DNA of 64,000 nt from Nocardiopsis suaedae (GTDB taxonomy: Bacteria > Actinomycetota > Actinomycetes > Streptosporangiales > Streptosporangiaceae), in NCBI RefSeq assembly GCF_027706745.1, contig NZ_JAQFWP010000013.1, positions 1-64,000 of the forward strand, read 5' to 3'. The position numbers and the translations under genes are program-made. Of this stretch, positions 10,038 through 16,951 are shown piece after piece (positions within the stretch are counted from its first letter, which is position 1; each line of letters begins with the position of its first letter). The notes under the pieces were generated by a model, which saw only the letters and a program-made list of their open reading frames with translations, made no database searches and was not told the DNA's origin.

Positions 10038-10688
10038 ATGAATCCCCCGAAGATCACCCTGCCCCGCGGAAACGTCCTGCTCGTCGGCGCGGGGGCGCTT
10101 CCCGTCGCCCTGCTCCCCGGCTGGGTGCTGTACCTGCGCCAGCTCTACGGGTGGCAGGTGCGGGTGTGCCTGACCCGTTCGGCGACCGGCCTGGTGGCGT
10201 CCGACGCCCTGGCCGCGATCTCCGGCCGCCCCGTGCTCGGCCCGGAGTGGCGCCCGGCCGGCGGCACGGTCGAGCACCGGGAGGCGGCCGAGTGGGCCGA
10301 CCTGGTGGTCGTCATCCCGGCGACCGGTGCCTTCATCGCCAAGTGCGCGGCGGGCATCACCGACAGCCTCGCCCTGGCGACCGTCGGCTTCACCGGGGCC
10401 CCCGTGTTCATCGTGCCGTCCCTGGGCGGACCGCGGCTCCGCTCCAAGGCCGTCCGCCGCAACCTGGCGGCGCTGGAGGAGGACGGGTACCACGTCCTGC
10501 CCACGGAGACGGGGACCTCCGCGCACACCGGCGCCGACGACCTCGGGGCGATGCCGTCCATCTTCACCGTCCTGCGGACGATCGCCGATTCCGGCGCCGT
10601 GGGGGCGGGCGGCACTGAGGCTGGCGGTGCGGACGCGGAGAGCGCGGAGCCGGGCCCGGCGGGCCGGGTCGCCGAGGGGACTGCCTAA
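10038..10688 (+). CDS. lanD: LanD/EpiD-like flavoprotein, peptidyl-cysteine decarboxylase
   Basis: A 216-residue HFCD-family flavoprotein. It has the Rossmann-like FMN site near the start, the active-site-type histidine in VEHREAAEWADL (H80) and the conserved PATGAFIAKCAAGITD helix (PAT at 94-96). LanD enzymes oxidatively decarboxylate the C-terminal Cys of a RiPP precursor to a thioenol that closes an S-aminovinyl-cysteine ring. The precursor at 15587 ends in Cys, as required. The usual PxMNxxMW substrate clamp of EpiD is replaced by PSLGGPRLRSK, so substrate recognition probably differs. A ribosome site AGAAGGAAG precedes the ATG. Confidence 0.8.
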   Translation: MNPPKITLPRGNVLLVGAGALPVALLPGWVLYLRQLYGWQVRVCLTRSATGLVASDALAAISGRPVLGPEWRPAGGTVEHREAAEWADLVVVIPATGAFIAKCAAGITDSLALATVGFTGAPVFIVPSLGGPRLRSKAVRRNLAALEEDGYHVLPTETGTSAHTGADDLGAMPSIFTVLRTIADSGAVGAGGTEAGGADAESAEPGPAGRVAEGTA

Positions 10689-10696
10689 TGCTGTTG

Positions 10697-10951
10697 TCAA
10701 GCCACGAGACGGAGCGCGGGCCGGTCCTCATAGGGTCTGCGGTCGCGCAGGATCGCGAACAGCACGTTGACCCGCCGTCGGGCCAGGGCGATGAGCGCTT
10801 GGTGGTGCCGCTCGCCCTCGGCACGCTTGCGGTTATAGAAGGTGCGGGGCAGGGGGATGAGCCTCCTGAGCCATCGGTGGCAGCCGGCATGAAATCCATC
10901 CCTGCCCCGCTCGCACGGCCCCATCGTCGCGAACCTCTGGGGCGCACTCAA
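10697..10951 (-). pseudogene. IS110-family transposase, C-terminal remnant
   Basis: The last 60-80 codons of an IS110/IS116/IS902-type transposase are visible: RTFYNRKRAEGERHHQAL continuing to ALARRRVNVLFAILRD and ending ALRLVA. This is the conserved C-terminal helix of that family. The rest of the roughly 400-residue protein, including the catalytic DEDD and Ser domains, is missing. The fragment fills the 277-bp gap between LanD and the protease gene on the opposite strand, beginning within 10 bp of the LanD stop. It marks a past insertion or rearrangement inside the cluster. Confidence 0.7.
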
Positions 10952-10965
10952 GAAGGTAGGGCCGC

Positions 10966-13092
10966 ATGACCGGGGCGCCCCGGACCGCCGCCCCCGCCGT
11001 TCCGCCGCCCGACCCGCACCGCTGGCTGGAGGACGGCGCCGACCCCGCCGTCGGCGCGTGGGAGGCCGGGCAGGCCGCCCTGCTGGACCGGTCGCTGGGC
11101 CGCGACGGCCTGCGGGACTCGGTGCGCCGCGCCCTCGCCCCCTACCTGGAGGTCGGCGGGTACACGGCCGCGGGCTGGCAGGACGGCCGGGCCCTCTACC
11201 TCCGCCACGCGCCCGACCGCGACCTGCCGGTGCTCGTCAGCGCTGACGCGGTGGGCCCGCAGCAGGACGCGGATGCCCGCACCGTCTTCGACCCCGCCGT
11301 GTGGGACCCGTCCGGGGACACCGTCCTGACGGGCTGGTCGGCCCCGCCCGGCGGCGGGCCCGTGGCGGTGACGCTCGTGTCGGCGGCCGGGGGGGACGGC
11401 CGCGTCCTCGTGCTGCCCCCGGGCGGGGGAGAACCGCTCGGCCCCCCGCTGACCGGCTGCCACCCGGCCGCGCCGTCCTGGCTGCCGGACGGGTCCGGCT
11501 TCGCCTACATCAGGGAGGCGCGCGACGGCGGGCGGCTGCGCCGCTGGGCGGCCCTGCACCGGCTGGGCACGCCGCAGGGCCAGGACGCGGACGTCGCAGC
11601 GGGGGCGGCGGACTGGACGGCGCAGCGGACGCAGGTCGACCCCTCCGGGCGGTGGCTGCTGGTGCAGACGCGCGGCGCCAAGGGCACCGCCGTGTGGGTC
11701 GGCCGGCTGGGGGACGGCGCCCTCCGGGCGCCCGGGATGGCGGCGGTCCACGCCGCACCGGTGTGCACCGCCCGGTTCCGGCGGGCGGGGGTGCTCGACG
11801 TCCTCACCGAGCACGGGGCCCCGCGCGGGCGCCTGCTCAGCGCCCGCCTCGGCGAGGAGCACCACTGGTGGGAGGCGGTCCCCGAGCGCCCGGACGCGCA
11901 CCTGGCGGACGCGGTGGCGCTGGGCGGGCGGCCGGAGGCGCCCCTGCTCACGGTCTGGCGCGAGGACGGCTCCTCCCGGATCCGGCTGCATGGCGGGGAC
12001 GGGGAGGACGGAACCCCCCGCGAAGGCGGCCCCGGAGAGGAGGGGGAGGTCCCCCTGCCCGGGATCGGCACGGTGTCCGCCGTCGCCCCCCGCCCGGACG
12101 GCCGGGAGGCGCTGATCGAGTGGACCGGCTTCACCACACCGCCCTCCCTCCTGCTCTTCCGGCCTGACGGGGGCTCCTGGGACGGCGGCGCCGCCGTGCG
12201 CACCGCCCTCACCGCACCGGGGGCGGCCCGCCCGGGGTCGGTCCGGTGCGAGCGGCTCCACGCCACCGCCCCGGACGGGGCCCGGATCGGCCTGTTCGTC
12301 ATCGGCCCCCCGGAGGACACCGGACCGGCGCCGACCCTGCTCACCGTCTACGGCGGATTCGGGCTGGCGCTCACCCCCTCGTTCTCGGCGACCGCGCTGG
12401 CGTGGGCGGCCGCCGGGGGGCGCTGGGCGATGGCGGCGGTGCGCGGCGGCGGCGAGGAGGGGAGCGCGTGGCGGGAGGCCGCGCGCGGCCGCGACAAGCA
12501 CCGCTCCGTGGGCGATCTGCACGCCGCGGCCGACCACCTGGTGGCGGAGGGCGTCGCCGAGCGCGGGCGGGTCGCGCTGATCGGCTCCTCGCACGGCGGG
12601 ATGCTGGCGGCGGCGGCCGCGGTGGACCGGCCGTCGGGCTATGCGGCGGCGGTGTGCACGGCGGCACCGCTGGACATGGCGCGGTTCCCGCGCTGGGCGG
12701 CGGGGCGGGCCTGGATCCCGGAGTACGGGGACCCGGACGACCCGGAGGACCTGGCCGCGCTGCTGCGGTACTCGCCGCTGCACAACGTCCGGGAGGGGGT
12801 GGCCTACCCGCGGATGCTGCTGACCGCCTTCGAGCTGGATCTGCGCGTCGACCCGGCGCACGCCCGGAAGTTCTGTGCCGCCCTCCAAGGGGCCGCGCCC
12901 GCCGTCCGGAACCGTGCCGGGCGCCCGGGGGAGCCGGACGCCCCAGAGGACCCGGGGGCGCTCTACGCGCTCCGCCCGAGCCTGGGCCACACCACCGGCG
13001 CGGCGGCGGCCCGCAAGGCGCAGGCGGGCGACGAGTTCGCCTTCCTGACCCGCGCGCTGGGCCTGCCGGAGCCGCCGCCCCCTGAGCCGTGA
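10966..13092 (+). CDS. Prolyl-oligopeptidase-family serine peptidase (S9), probable leader peptidase
   Basis: A 708-residue S9 family protein. The N-terminus has the family PDPHRWLED motif, then a beta-propeller region, then an alpha/beta-hydrolase domain. The nucleophile lies in GSSHGG (S542), the acidic residue is in ELDLRVDPAHARKF (D625 or D629), and the histidine is in LGHTTG (H675). No signal peptide, so it should act in the cytoplasm. POP-type proteases that cut after proline remove leaders in some class III lanthipeptides. The precursor here has a proline (P33) just before the Thr/Cys-rich segment, so this is a good leader-peptidase candidate. The ATG has AGAAGGTAGGG upstream, and the IS remnant sits directly before it. 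Confidence 0.8.
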   Translation: MTGAPRTAAPAVPPPDPHRWLEDGADPAVGAWEAGQAALLDRSLGRDGLRDSVRRALAPYLEVGGYTAAGWQDGRALYLRHAPDRDLPVLVSADAVGPQQDADARTVFDPAVWDPSGDTVLTGWSAPPGGGPVAVTLVSAAGGDGRVLVLPPGGGEPLGPPLTGCHPAAPSWLPDGSGFAYIREARDGGRLRRWAALHRLGTPQGQDADVAAGAADWTAQRTQVDPSGRWLLVQTRGAKGTAVWVGRLGDGALRAPGMAAVHAAPVCTARFRRAGVLDVLTEHGAPRGRLLSARLGEEHHWWEAVPERPDAHLADAVALGGRPEAPLLTVWREDGSSRIRLHGGDGEDGTPREGGPGEEGEVPLPGIGTVSAVAPRPDGREALIEWTGFTTPPSLLLFRPDGGSWDGGAAVRTALTAPGAARPGSVRCERLHATAPDGARIGLFVIGPPEDTGPAPTLLTVYGGFGLALTPSFSATALAWAAAGGRWAMAAVRGGGEEGSAWREAARGRDKHRSVGDLHAAADHLVAEGVAERGRVALIGSSHGGMLAAAAAVDRPSGYAAAVCTAAPLDMARFPRWAAGRAWIPEYGDPDDPEDLAALLRYSPLHNVREGVAYPRMLLTAFELDLRVDPAHARKFCAALQGAAPAVRNRAGRPGEPDAPEDPGALYALRPSLGHTTGAAAARKAQAGDEFAFLTRALGLPEPPPPEP

Positions 13093-13129
13093 CGGCGGTG
13101 CCTCCGCCGACCGGCGCCCGTCGGGGCCG

Positions 13130-14320
13130 TCACGGCGAAGGCGTGCTCGGCGGCGCGGGCAGGCGGGCCGTGAGGGTGAAGTGGGACCCGCGTGCCTCGG
13201 CGGTCATCTCGCCCCGGTGCTCGCGGATGTGGCGCCGCAGGCTCTCCAGGCCGGTCGGGGGCTCGTCCAGCGGGTAGGGGCGTGCGGGCCCCTCGGCCGC
13301 CCCGTCGTTGCGGACGACCAGCACGACGTCGTCGCCGTACCGGTCCAGGCGGATCTCGCAGACGGTGGCGCGGGCGTGCCGGAGGATGTTGGTGACCGCC
13401 TCCCGGACGACCCTGCCGAGCGGGTGGGACAGCTCCTCGGGGACGTCGGCGAAGGCGCCCTCGGTCTCGCAGCGGATCGACGCCGACTCCAGCAGGCGGC
13501 GGGCCGTGTCCACTTCGTGGGCGATCTCGGTGGTCTGGTTGGCTCGCACGAGGTTGCGGACGTCCCGGACGGCGCCGCGGGCCACCTCTTGGACCTCGCC
13601 CAGCTCCCGTTCGGCACGCTCGGGGGCGTCCCGCACCAGCCGGGAGGCGAGTTCGCTCTTGAACGCCACGACCTCCAGCGCCCGGCCGAGGATGTCGTGC
13701 AGGTCCTCGGAGATGCGCAGGCGCTCTTCGGTGACGGCCAGCCGCAGCGTCGACTCGTTGGCGTCGACGGTGCGCTGCCACAGCACCGGGCCGGTGGACT
13801 CCCAGTAGGCGAGGAAGCCGACCGCGAGGACGCTGGTGACCGAGTAGCGGAGGGCCTCCTCGGTGCTCGATCCGGGCGCGACCACCACGTACACGCACAC
13901 GCCGGTGGCCAGGGCGATGGGCACGATGTACGCGGCGATCCAGTGGCGGGGGCGCATGGTGACCACGTCGGCGGCGGCGATGCCGGGCAGCAGCAGCCAG
14001 AACCAGGGCGCCTGGGTCCGGGCGGTGGCGAGCGTCATGGCGGCGATGGCGATGACGACCAGGGTCCACAGCAGGACGGTGCGGTACATGCCGACGGGCG
14101 GGGGTCCGCCCAGGCCGATCACCATGGACCGCAGGATGGAGAAGCCCATGAGCAGGACCACGAGCACGGCGATGGGGACGGGCGCGGCGTCGGCGGTGAC
14201 CAGGGCGATTCCGGGGAGGAGCAGCGCGAACGCCGAATTGAGGTACTGGTGCCGCTTGATGTAGCGCAGGACGACGCGGTCCGGTGTGGGGGGACCGGTG
14301 GCGGGCTGGTGAACTCGCAT
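13130..14320 (-). CDS. Sensor histidine kinase (HisKA_3, NarX/DesK type)
   Basis: A 396-residue kinase. The N-terminal 180 residues hold about five or six membrane helices. The dimerisation domain has the phospho-acceptor histidine in ISEDLHDILGR, and the HATPase_c domain has the N-box VVREAVTNILRHA and a DEPPTGLESLRRHI G-box. It is divergent from its likely partner response regulator at 14622, an uncommon layout for this family, where the pair is usually co-directional. Its position between the protease and the precursor gene suggests control of the lanthipeptide cluster, perhaps sensing envelope stress or the product. Confidence 0.85.
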   Translation of the reverse strand: MRVHQPATGPPTPDRVVLRYIKRHQYLNSAFALLLPGIALVTADAAPVPIAVLVVLLMGFSILRSMVIGLGGPPPVGMYRTVLLWTLVVIAIAAMTLATARTQAPWFWLLLPGIAAADVVTMRPRHWIAAYIVPIALATGVCVYVVVAPGSSTEEALRYSVTSVLAVGFLAYWESTGPVLWQRTVDANESTLRLAVTEERLRISEDLHDILGRALEVVAFKSELASRLVRDAPERAERELGEVQEVARGAVRDVRNLVRANQTTEIAHEVDTARRLLESASIRCETEGAFADVPEELSHPLGRVVREAVTNILRHARATVCEIRLDRYGDDVVLVVRNDGAAEGPARPYPLDEPPTGLESLRRHIREHRGEMTAEARGSHFTLTARLPAPPSTPSP

Positions 14321-14621
14321 GGGACCCGTTCCACGAGTGGGTGTTTACAGGGCGATGGTAGGGCGGCGGCGCGGGCGCGGAGTCGGTCCGGGAACGGGAA
14401 TTCCCGCCCGGATGCGAGTGGTATTCATCTCTTGTCCACGCCCCGGGGACGTTCCATTCTGGCCGATCCGCAGTGCGGAAGCCGTGCGCCCTCCCGACCT
14501 CCGATCCGTGAACTGGGGCTGGAGTACCATGGCGTATCAGCGGGTTTTCCGTCCCCGGAAGAATTGTCGCGCGGGCGATCCCCGCGCGGGGCGGCAACGA
14601 ACAAGTGAGGAGGATACGGCT

Positions 14622-15224
14622 CTGATTCGCGTACTGCTGGCCGAGGACGAGGCCATGACCCGTGAGGCGATCGCCGCCCTCCTCGACCTGGAGCCCGACA
14701 TCACCGTGGTCGCCCAGACGGAGGACGGGTCGGCGGCGCTGGCCGCCGCGCTGGAGCACGCGCCGGACATCGTGATGCTCGACGTGGAGATGCCGGAGGG
14801 CGGGCTCGCCCTGCTGGAGAAGGTCAAGAAGCACCTCCCGGACACCCGCTGCGTGATCCTCACCCGGCACGCCAGCCCGGGGGCGCTGCGCCGCTCGCTC
14901 AAGGCCGGCGCGGACGGCTTCATCGCGAAGAACAGTTCGGCGAAGCTGCTGTCGAACGTGCTGCGGCGGGTGGTGGACGGCCACCGGTACGTCGACCCCT
15001 ACCTGGCCGCCGACGCCCTGGCGGAGCCGGCGTGCCCGCTGAACGAGCGGGAGCTGGCGATACTCGCGCAGGTCAGCCAGACCTCCACGACGGCGGACAT
15101 CGCCCGCAACCTGCACCTGGCCAACGGCACGGTGCGCAACTACCTGTCGGCGATCCTCGACAAGCTCAACGTGCGCTCCCGGTACGAGGCCGCGGAGCTG
15201 GCGCGCGAGCAGGACTGGATCTGA
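14622..15224 (+). CDS. NarL/FixJ-type response regulator, probable CTG start
   Basis: A 200-residue regulator with a receiver domain and a C-terminal LuxR HTH (TADIARNLHLANGTVRNYL). The acidic pocket is E8/D9, the phospho-acceptor D54 is in IVMLDVEMPE, and the switch Thr and Lys are in ILTRHAS and FIAKNSS. Homologues begin at (M)IRVLLAEDE. Here that codon is CTG (14622), preceded by GAGGAGG at good spacing. The only in-frame alternative is ATG at 14529, which would add 31 Arg-rich residues and place the strong ribosome site inside the gene. It pairs with the divergent kinase and is well placed to drive the precursor gene 360 bp downstream. Confidence 0.8.
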   Translation: MIRVLLAEDEAMTREAIAALLDLEPDITVVAQTEDGSAALAAALEHAPDIVMLDVEMPEGGLALLEKVKKHLPDTRCVILTRHASPGALRRSLKAGADGFIAKNSSAKLLSNVLRRVVDGHRYVDPYLAADALAEPACPLNERELAILAQVSQTSTTADIARNLHLANGTVRNYLSAILDKLNVRSRYEAAELAREQDWI

Positions 15225-15276
15225 CCGGAGCACCCTTCCCGGGGCGCGCCCCGGGGGCCGCCGGGCCGGGCGACCG

Positions 15277-15305
15277 CCGGGCCGCATGACTGTCATCCGG
15301 CCCGG
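15277..15305. terminator. 29-bp near-perfect palindrome after the response regulator
   Basis: CCGGGCCG-n-ATGAC-T-GTCAT-n-CGGCCCGG, two mismatches, lies 52 bp after the stop. It is most simply a terminator hairpin without T-run that insulates the precursor gene. The central ATGACTGTCAT could also be a binding site. Confidence 0.5.
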
Positions 15306-15444
15306 CCCGCACACCGTCATCCCCGCGCGTGGCGACCGCTCCGCACCGGTCACTCTCCGCCATTTCCCGAACACCCTGGAGACGCCTTCCGCGGGCCGGA
15401 GACCAGGGTGAACACCCGCCGGCGAGGGCCGGGGACACGTCACG

Positions 15445-15519
15445 TGGCACCAACGTGCCAATCTCCCGCGTTCGCTTGGAATCGTCCTCGCGGACCGTGA
15501 TGCTGTTCATGTCCGGACA
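15445..15519 (+). promoter_or_regulatory. Two palindromes in the precursor-gene promoter region
   Basis: TGGCAC-CAAC-GTGCCA (15445-15460) and TGTCCGGACA (15510-15519) lie 127-142 and 68-77 bp before the precursor start. A TTGGAA hexamer begins at 15476, between the two palindromes. Position suggests operators for the adjacent response regulator or for the LuxR-HTH protein at 6250. No unambiguous -10 could be chosen. Confidence 0.4.
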
Positions 15520-15586
15520 AAAAGAGATAACCCGGCACAGGGGAATGACCCCCCGGTGCCCGGCCCCACTACTTAAGGAGTCCGAC

Positions 15587-15733
15587 ATGGACCAGTCCGT
15601 TTTCGGTGACCTGGACCTGCTCGCCGCCGCCGGTGCCGAGGCCGCCGACGTGACCGTCGCCATGGACGAGAGCGTCGACGCCCCGACCACCGTCCCCTGC
15701 GGCATCACCATTTCCATCACCCTGGACTGCTGA
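15587..15733 (+). CDS. lanA: Lanthipeptide precursor peptide LanA (class V-like)
   Basis: A 48-residue peptide with a perfect ribosome site (AAGGAG, 6-base spacing). Residues 1-32 are acidic and leader-like with a VFGDLDLLA motif. The C-terminal part from P33 is rich in Thr/Ser/Ile with Cys38 and a terminal Cys48. C48 fits decarboxylation by the LanD flavoprotein, and Ser43 stands five residues before it, the same spacing as the donor residue in thioviridamide-type AviCys rings. T34/T35 before C38 could give an N-terminal methyllanthionine. Cleavage after P33 by the POP-type protease would leave a 15-residue core. No close known product comes to mind. It is read as monocistronic between its own promoter region and a strong terminator. 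Confidence 0.82.
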   Translation: MDQSVFGDLDLLAAAGAEAADVTVAMDESVDAPTTVPCGITISITLDC

Positions 15734-15794
15734 GTCCTTCCCCGATAAGGGGACATGCTTCTCGGCCTGTGGTGCGGGCCGTGAATAAAAGGAG

Positions 15795-15826
15795 GGCCGC
15801 TCACCGCTGTACGGCGGTGGGCGGCC
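15795..15826 (+). terminator. Rho-independent terminator after lanA
   Basis: Stem GGCCGCTCACCGC / GCGGTGGGCGGCC with a 6-base loop and one mismatch, followed by TTTCC. It stands between the convergent lanA and MerR genes and could work in both directions. Confidence 0.8.
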
Positions 15827-15874
15827 TTTCCGTGTTCGAATTCCGGAATGGCGTCCGACGCGGTCGGGAGCCCG

Positions 15875-16225
15875 TCAGCCGTCGGAGGCGAGGGCGCCGA
15901 GGCGCTCGCGCCTCGCCTCCAGGGCCTCGCGCTGCTCGTCGAGGCGGGCCGCGATGCCGTCGACCTCGGCGCGGAGGGCCGGGCACATCTCCAGGGTCAT
16001 GCCGTGCTCTCCGACCCTCACGCAGTGGAAGTAGCGGCGGACGGTGCTCGTGGGAAGGCCGGCGTCGATCATGGTCTTGATCTGCAGGACCCGGACGACG
16101 TCGGATTCGGAGTAGACCCGGTAGCCGTTGGGGTCGCGCCCGGGGACGAGGACCCCGCGCTCCTCATAGTGGCGCAACGCGCGCGCGGAGACTCCGGTCC
16201 GTGCGGCGAGCTCGCTGATCAGCAC
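15875..16225 (-). CDS. MerR-family transcriptional regulator
   Basis: A 116-residue MerR protein. The winged HTH opens with LISELAARTGVSARALRHYE, then the typical RDPNGYRVYSESDV wing and a C-terminal coiled coil (LDEQREALEARRERLG). There is one Cys in the HTH-proximal helix (C68) and one near C81, but no metal-binding CxxC loop, so it is probably a short drug or redox type MerR. The GTG start at 16225 is supported by GAAGGAG upstream. It is divergent from the hydrolase gene, and the 55-bp gap holds a classic MerR promoter. Confidence 0.85.
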   Translation of the reverse strand: MLISELAARTGVSARALRHYEERGVLVPGRDPNGYRVYSESDVVRVLQIKTMIDAGLPTSTVRRYFHCVRVGEHGMTLEMCPALRAEVDGIAARLDEQREALEARRERLGALASDG

Positions 16226-16240
16226 CCGTACTCCTTCGGC

Positions 16241-16271
16241 TTGACCTTCACGCTGACGTGAACCCCTACCG
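16241..16271 (+). promoter_or_regulatory. MerR-type promoter with 19-bp spacer and dyad
   Basis: TTGACC (16241-16246), a 19-bp spacer, then CTACCG (16266-16271). The spacer carries the perfect dyad TTCACG-CTGA-CGTGAA (16247-16262). Over-long spacers with a central dyad are the hallmark of promoters activated by MerR proteins through DNA unwinding. The hydrolase ATG follows at 16281, giving a very short leader. Confidence 0.8.
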
Positions 16272-16280
16272 TCCGGCGGT

Positions 16281-16847
16281 ATGGCACCTAAGGCAACCGA
16301 ACGACGAGAATCGATCTTCCACGGATACGCGGCGACGCCCGGGGACCACTGGTTCGGGTGGCTCGCCGAGCGGCTGGAGCGGGCGGGCATCCCGGCGGAC
16401 GTCCCCGCACTGCCGGAGTCCGGCTCCCCGGATCCGGACCGCTGGGGCGCCGCCGTCGCGGAGGCGGTCGGGACGCCCGACCAAGGGTCGGTGGTCGTGG
16501 CGCACAGTCTCGGGTGCCTGGCGGTCCTGCGGTACCTGGCCTCGCTCTCCGGCCCCTGGCGCCTGGGGACGCTCGTGCTCGTGTCGGGGTTCGTCGACGA
16601 GCTGCCTGCGCTGCCCGTCCTCGACGGGTTCATCGGGGACGACGGGGCGGATACCGCTGGGGTGCGGGAGAGGATCGGGTCCCTCACCCTTCTGCGGTCC
16701 GACGACGACCCGTACGTCCCCACCGGGCACACCGACCGTCTCGCGCGGCTCCTCGGGACGACGGCGACCGTCGTTCCGGGTGCGGGCCACTTCCTGGCCG
16801 AGGACGGCGTGACGGCTCTACCGCAGGCGCTCGAAGCGATCGTGTGA
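16281..16847 (+). CDS. RBBP9/YdeN-family alpha/beta hydrolase
   Basis: A 188-residue small serine hydrolase. The family opening FHGYAATPGDHWFGWL and the nucleophile elbow AHSLGCLA (S at about residue 76) are present. The acid is in RSDDDPYVP and the histidine in GAGHF. Short lengths near 190 are typical for this family, whose physiological substrates are mostly unknown. It is divergent from a MerR regulator and driven by a MerR-type promoter, so it is probably induced by the compound that the MerR protein senses and may hydrolyse it. Confidence 0.82.
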   Translation: MAPKATERRESIFHGYAATPGDHWFGWLAERLERAGIPADVPALPESGSPDPDRWGAAVAEAVGTPDQGSVVVAHSLGCLAVLRYLASLSGPWRLGTLVLVSGFVDELPALPVLDGFIGDDGADTAGVRERIGSLTLLRSDDDPYVPTGHTDRLARLLGTTATVVPGAGHFLAEDGVTALPQALEAIV

Positions 16848-16873
16848 CGCGTCGGCCGCGCGGGCACCCTCCC

Positions 16874-16937
16874 CGTTGATCTCGGGAAAGACGCCCCTAC
16901 AGACGCGGTTTCAGCGTCGAATCTCCCGAGATCAACG
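16874..16937. repeat. Long palindromic element, copy 1
   Basis: Inverted arms CGTTGATCTCGGGA (16874-16887) and TCCCGAGATCAACG (16924-16937), with an inner GACGC/GCGTC pair. The whole 62-64-bp unit is a close relative of the element at 22003-22072 in inverse orientation. It lies between convergent genes (hydrolase and cysteine dioxygenase), so it may act as a bidirectional terminator or be a REP/MITE-like element. Confidence 0.8.
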
Positions 16938-16951
16938 AGCGGATGGGGCGC

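Noticed and set aside
6258-10700. A 1480-codon open frame on the minus strand opposite the RiPP operon
   Set aside because: It is antisense to five overlapping genes with clear motifs, is extremely Arg/Gly/Pro-rich and low in complexity, and reflects the lack of stop codons in high-GC shadow frames.
14529-15224. Response regulator starting at ATG 14529
   Set aside because: It would add 31 Arg-rich residues and bury a GAGGAGG ribosome site; the CTG at 14622 fits the family start better, though the ATG cannot be fully excluded.
6250-15733. Thioamitide (thioviridamide-like) cluster
   Set aside because: Kinase, HopA1 and LanD genes are shared with thioamitides, but no YcaO or TfuA gene is present in the window, so backbone thioamidation is not supported.
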